This document shows, piece by piece, positions 15,085 through 16,163 of a stretch of 16,163 bases of DNA (its first letter is position 1; each line of letters opens with the position of its first letter). This stretch comes from JBJHBP01 sp050485645 (GTDB taxonomy: Bacteria > Pseudomonadota > Gammaproteobacteria > Steroidobacterales > Rariloculaceae). The notes under the pieces are model-generated. The model had not been told where the DNA came from. It did no database searches and saw only the letters and a program-made list of their open reading frames with translations. The translations under genes were made by a program, and so were the position numbers. The stretch is taken from positions 1-16,163 of the forward strand of contig JBJHBT010000052.1 in NCBI GenBank assembly GCA_050485645.1. Reading direction: 5' to 3'.

Positions 15085-15369
15085 TCAGCTCGACTTCTGA
15101 CGCCGGAAACTCCGCTCACGACAAAGGCGCCACGCATCGTAGAACGCGTATCCGGCCAGCCAGAACGTAAAAACGGCACAGAGGGCAACGATGACCTTCC
15201 CGGCGCCCTGATTCAGTGCGTCCGGAACAAGGGGTATTCCACCGGATAGTCGCGCTCCAGTGACAAGAATGAAGAAGCAGAACGCGGACAGCGCGGTGCA
15301 GATCAGTCCCGCAACCACTGCACCAACGATGCTTCGATTCCGGCGCGGACCCATCCGAATGCGTATCAC
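15085..15369 (-). CDS. Hypothetical small membrane protein (two transmembrane segments)
   Basis: I do not recognise this 94-residue protein. It has a short basic N-terminus (RIRMGPRRNR), a first membrane segment at about 14-36 (VGAVVAGLICTALSAFCFF), a loop, a second segment at about 58-78 (VIVALCAVFTFWLAGYAFY) and a basic tail ending in RRQKSS. The charge pattern predicts both ends in the cytoplasm. The GTG start at 15369 has GGAG 10 bases upstream; an ATG at 15354 is an alternative that would remove five residues. The downstream gene begins 7 bases after its stop, so the two probably form an operon. Confidence 0.62.
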   Translation of the reverse strand: MIRIRMGPRRNRSIVGAVVAGLICTALSAFCFFILVTGARLSGGIPLVPDALNQGAGKVIVALCAVFTFWLAGYAFYDAWRLCRERSFRRQKSS

Positions 15370-15447
15370 AGCAGATACGCTCCGGCGGTCACGGAGAGGG
15401 AAACATGAGCTTGCTCAAAGTGCCGATCTCTTGCTTGCGATTGCAGA

Positions 15448-15936
15448 CTATCGATGGCTGAACGAGGCACGAGAGATGCGTTGCCCGCGCGCGGTGGGGT
15501 TCGTGCGGCCATCGTCACCTTGAGGTGGTTCGGCGTTGGACGACTGAGCTTGATGGATCTGCCTGATCAGGCAGATGCTGGCTACCAGCAGTGGAATCGT
15601 CCACCAAAACTGCCACCACCGCGATATCGTCCATGCTGCCCAATCGGTGGTCCCCACTGCGAGCCCCACGAGCAGGCTAGTAACGATGACCATCGCCCAC
15701 ATGGGCCGTTCACTCATCAAGCGCCAGCGCGGTGCGAGCGTCCAGATCGACACGTGAAGAAAAACCGTGGCGAGATAGCCGACGATAAACAGCCGCCAGT
15801 GCAAGAGGCTAACGGACACCTCTCCAATTGAGCCGTCCCAGTTGTCGGCAACGATCCAACACCAGGTAGCGAACACGGCGAACGCGACGGCGCCGCGGAT
15901 ATGGATAGTCTTGATGGAAACATTGTCACTATGCAC
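15448..15936 (-). CDS. Hypothetical membrane protein (four transmembrane segments)
   Basis: I do not recognise this 162-residue protein. It has four likely membrane segments: about 13-30 (AVAFAVFATWCWIV), 48-68 (LFIVGYLATVFLHVSIW), 79-97 (WAMVIVTSLLVGLAVG) and 107-124 (WWQFWWTIPLLVASICLI). A polar, disordered-looking tail follows. It is rich in tryptophan, mostly at segment ends. The frame is open up to an ATG at 16053, but that ATG and the first dozen codons lie in the insertion sequence end and lack a ribosome site. A GTG at 15936 has a good GGGAG 8 bases upstream and is preferred. The gene lies 78 bases upstream of the two-segment protein gene, on the same strand. Confidence 0.6.
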   Translation of the reverse strand: MHSDNVSIKTIHIRGAVAFAVFATWCWIVADNWDGSIGEVSVSLLHWRLFIVGYLATVFLHVSIWTLAPRWRLMSERPMWAMVIVTSLLVGLAVGTTDWAAWTISRWWQFWWTIPLLVASICLIRQIHQAQSSNAEPPQGDDGRTNPTARGQRISRASFSHR

Positions 15937-15944
15937 GATCGTTA

Positions 15945-15949
15945 CTCCC
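15945..15949 (-). promoter_or_regulatory. Ribosome binding site that decides the start at 15936
   Basis: CTCCC on the + strand reads GGGAG on the - strand. It lies 8 bases before the GTG at 15936. No similar site precedes the longer alternative start at 16053, so this supports the shorter protein. Confidence 0.55.
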
Positions 15950-16016
15950 GGCGGCGCCGTTCCGTCCGCTTGACGCCGAAGGCGGTCGATGAATGCGACG
16001 TTACCATGCCCCCCCC

Positions 16017-16163
16017 TAGTGTCCGCAAGAACCAGTCTAGTGTACCCCGCCATAATTAATATAAAATAAGGGCCTGTTGAATGAGGCGGACGGTGTCATG
16101 CGGGTTGCAGTCAGTATTGAGTTGGATGCGAAGGAGCGTCAGCGATTGGAACGACTTTCGCAA
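16017..16163 (+). mobile_element. Left end of an IS630-type insertion sequence (partial)
   Basis: The window ends within this element. A TA at 16017-16018, the target dinucleotide of IS630/Tc1-type elements, is followed by GTGTCCGCAAGAACC, a likely terminal inverted repeat. A second CTAGTGT at 16037-16043 repeats 16016-16022. Then come an AT-rich promoter-like stretch (TATAAAAT at 16060-16067), very different from the GC-rich surroundings, and the transposase start. The exact boundary is inferred: the other end lies outside the window. An eight-base run of C (16009-16016) abuts it. Confidence 0.6.
16098..16163 (+). CDS. IS630 family transposase, N-terminal 22 residues
   Basis: The ATG at 16098, with GAGG 11 bases upstream, starts MRVAVSIELDAKERQRLERL, the typical opening of IS630 family transposases, which begin with this short strand and then a helix-turn-helix DNA-binding domain. 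The DDE catalytic domain would follow beyond the window. The frame is open at the window end, so it cannot be said whether the gene is intact. It is transcribed away from the membrane-protein gene at 15448-15936. Confidence 0.75.
   Translation, partial: MRVAVSIELDAKERQRLERLSQ

Noticed and set aside
13513..15936. Same-strand small genes that could be an integron cassette array
   Set aside because: DUF2200 and GNAT genes are common in cassettes, but I found no paired RYYYAAC and GTTRRRY core sites in the gaps at 13864-13953, 14461-14726 or 15370-15447, and there is no integrase.
15937..16053. Longer N-terminus for the four-segment membrane protein
   Set aside because: The ATG at 16053 lies in the probable insertion sequence end without a ribosome site, whereas the GTG at 15936 has a well-placed GGGAG.

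Overview
The window comes from a GC-rich gammaproteobacterium. It opens with the end of smg followed by topA and tsaC, with aroE further on. This is the dprA-smg-topA/tsaC-aroE neighbourhood of Gammaproteobacteria. It then has gor next to prlC, two genes that are also near-neighbours in Escherichia coli. The TopA lacks zinc fingers and ends in a lysine-rich tail. Together with the GC content this suggests a Xanthomonadales-like or related lineage, but the species cannot be named from this sequence.

Region 1 (1-7790, all + strand) is mainly information processing and core metabolism: the Smg C-terminus, DNA topoisomerase I (topA), threonylcarbamoyl-AMP synthase (tsaC, for tRNA t6A), a large secreted subtilisin-family protease, and shikimate dehydrogenase (aroE). 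The protease has an N-terminal propeptide, an inserted PA domain and a C-terminal PPC domain. It is the one lineage-specific gene set into an otherwise conserved row.

Region 2 (7777-13240) holds glutathione reductase (gor, - strand), whose 3' end overlaps aroE tail to tail by 14 bases. Divergent from it run oligopeptidase A (prlC), exonuclease III (xthA, 5 bases after prlC) and an HD-superfamily phosphohydrolase of unknown substrate. Glutathione reductase and exonuclease III both serve oxidative-damage defence and repair, but nothing in the sequence shows they are co-regulated.

Region 3 (13241-16163) looks like accessory DNA. A gap between convergent genes carries a 13-base direct duplication and seven exact copies of a heptanucleotide. 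Beyond it, all genes lie on the - strand: a DUF2200 protein, a GNAT acetyltransferase with a TTG start, three small unrecognised proteins (one with a single predicted membrane segment, one with two, one with four), and a short frameshifted remnant that looks like the start of a VOC/glyoxalase-family gene. The window ends inside an IS630-type insertion sequence, with its transposase N-terminus on the + strand. The pseudogene and the IS next to each other suggest an eroding, rearranged locus.

I found no RNA gene, CRISPR array, riboswitch or integron attC site, and no convincing new multi-gene system. The most unusual items are the tandem repeats, the VOC remnant, the small membrane-protein cluster beside the IS and the uncharacterised HD protein.
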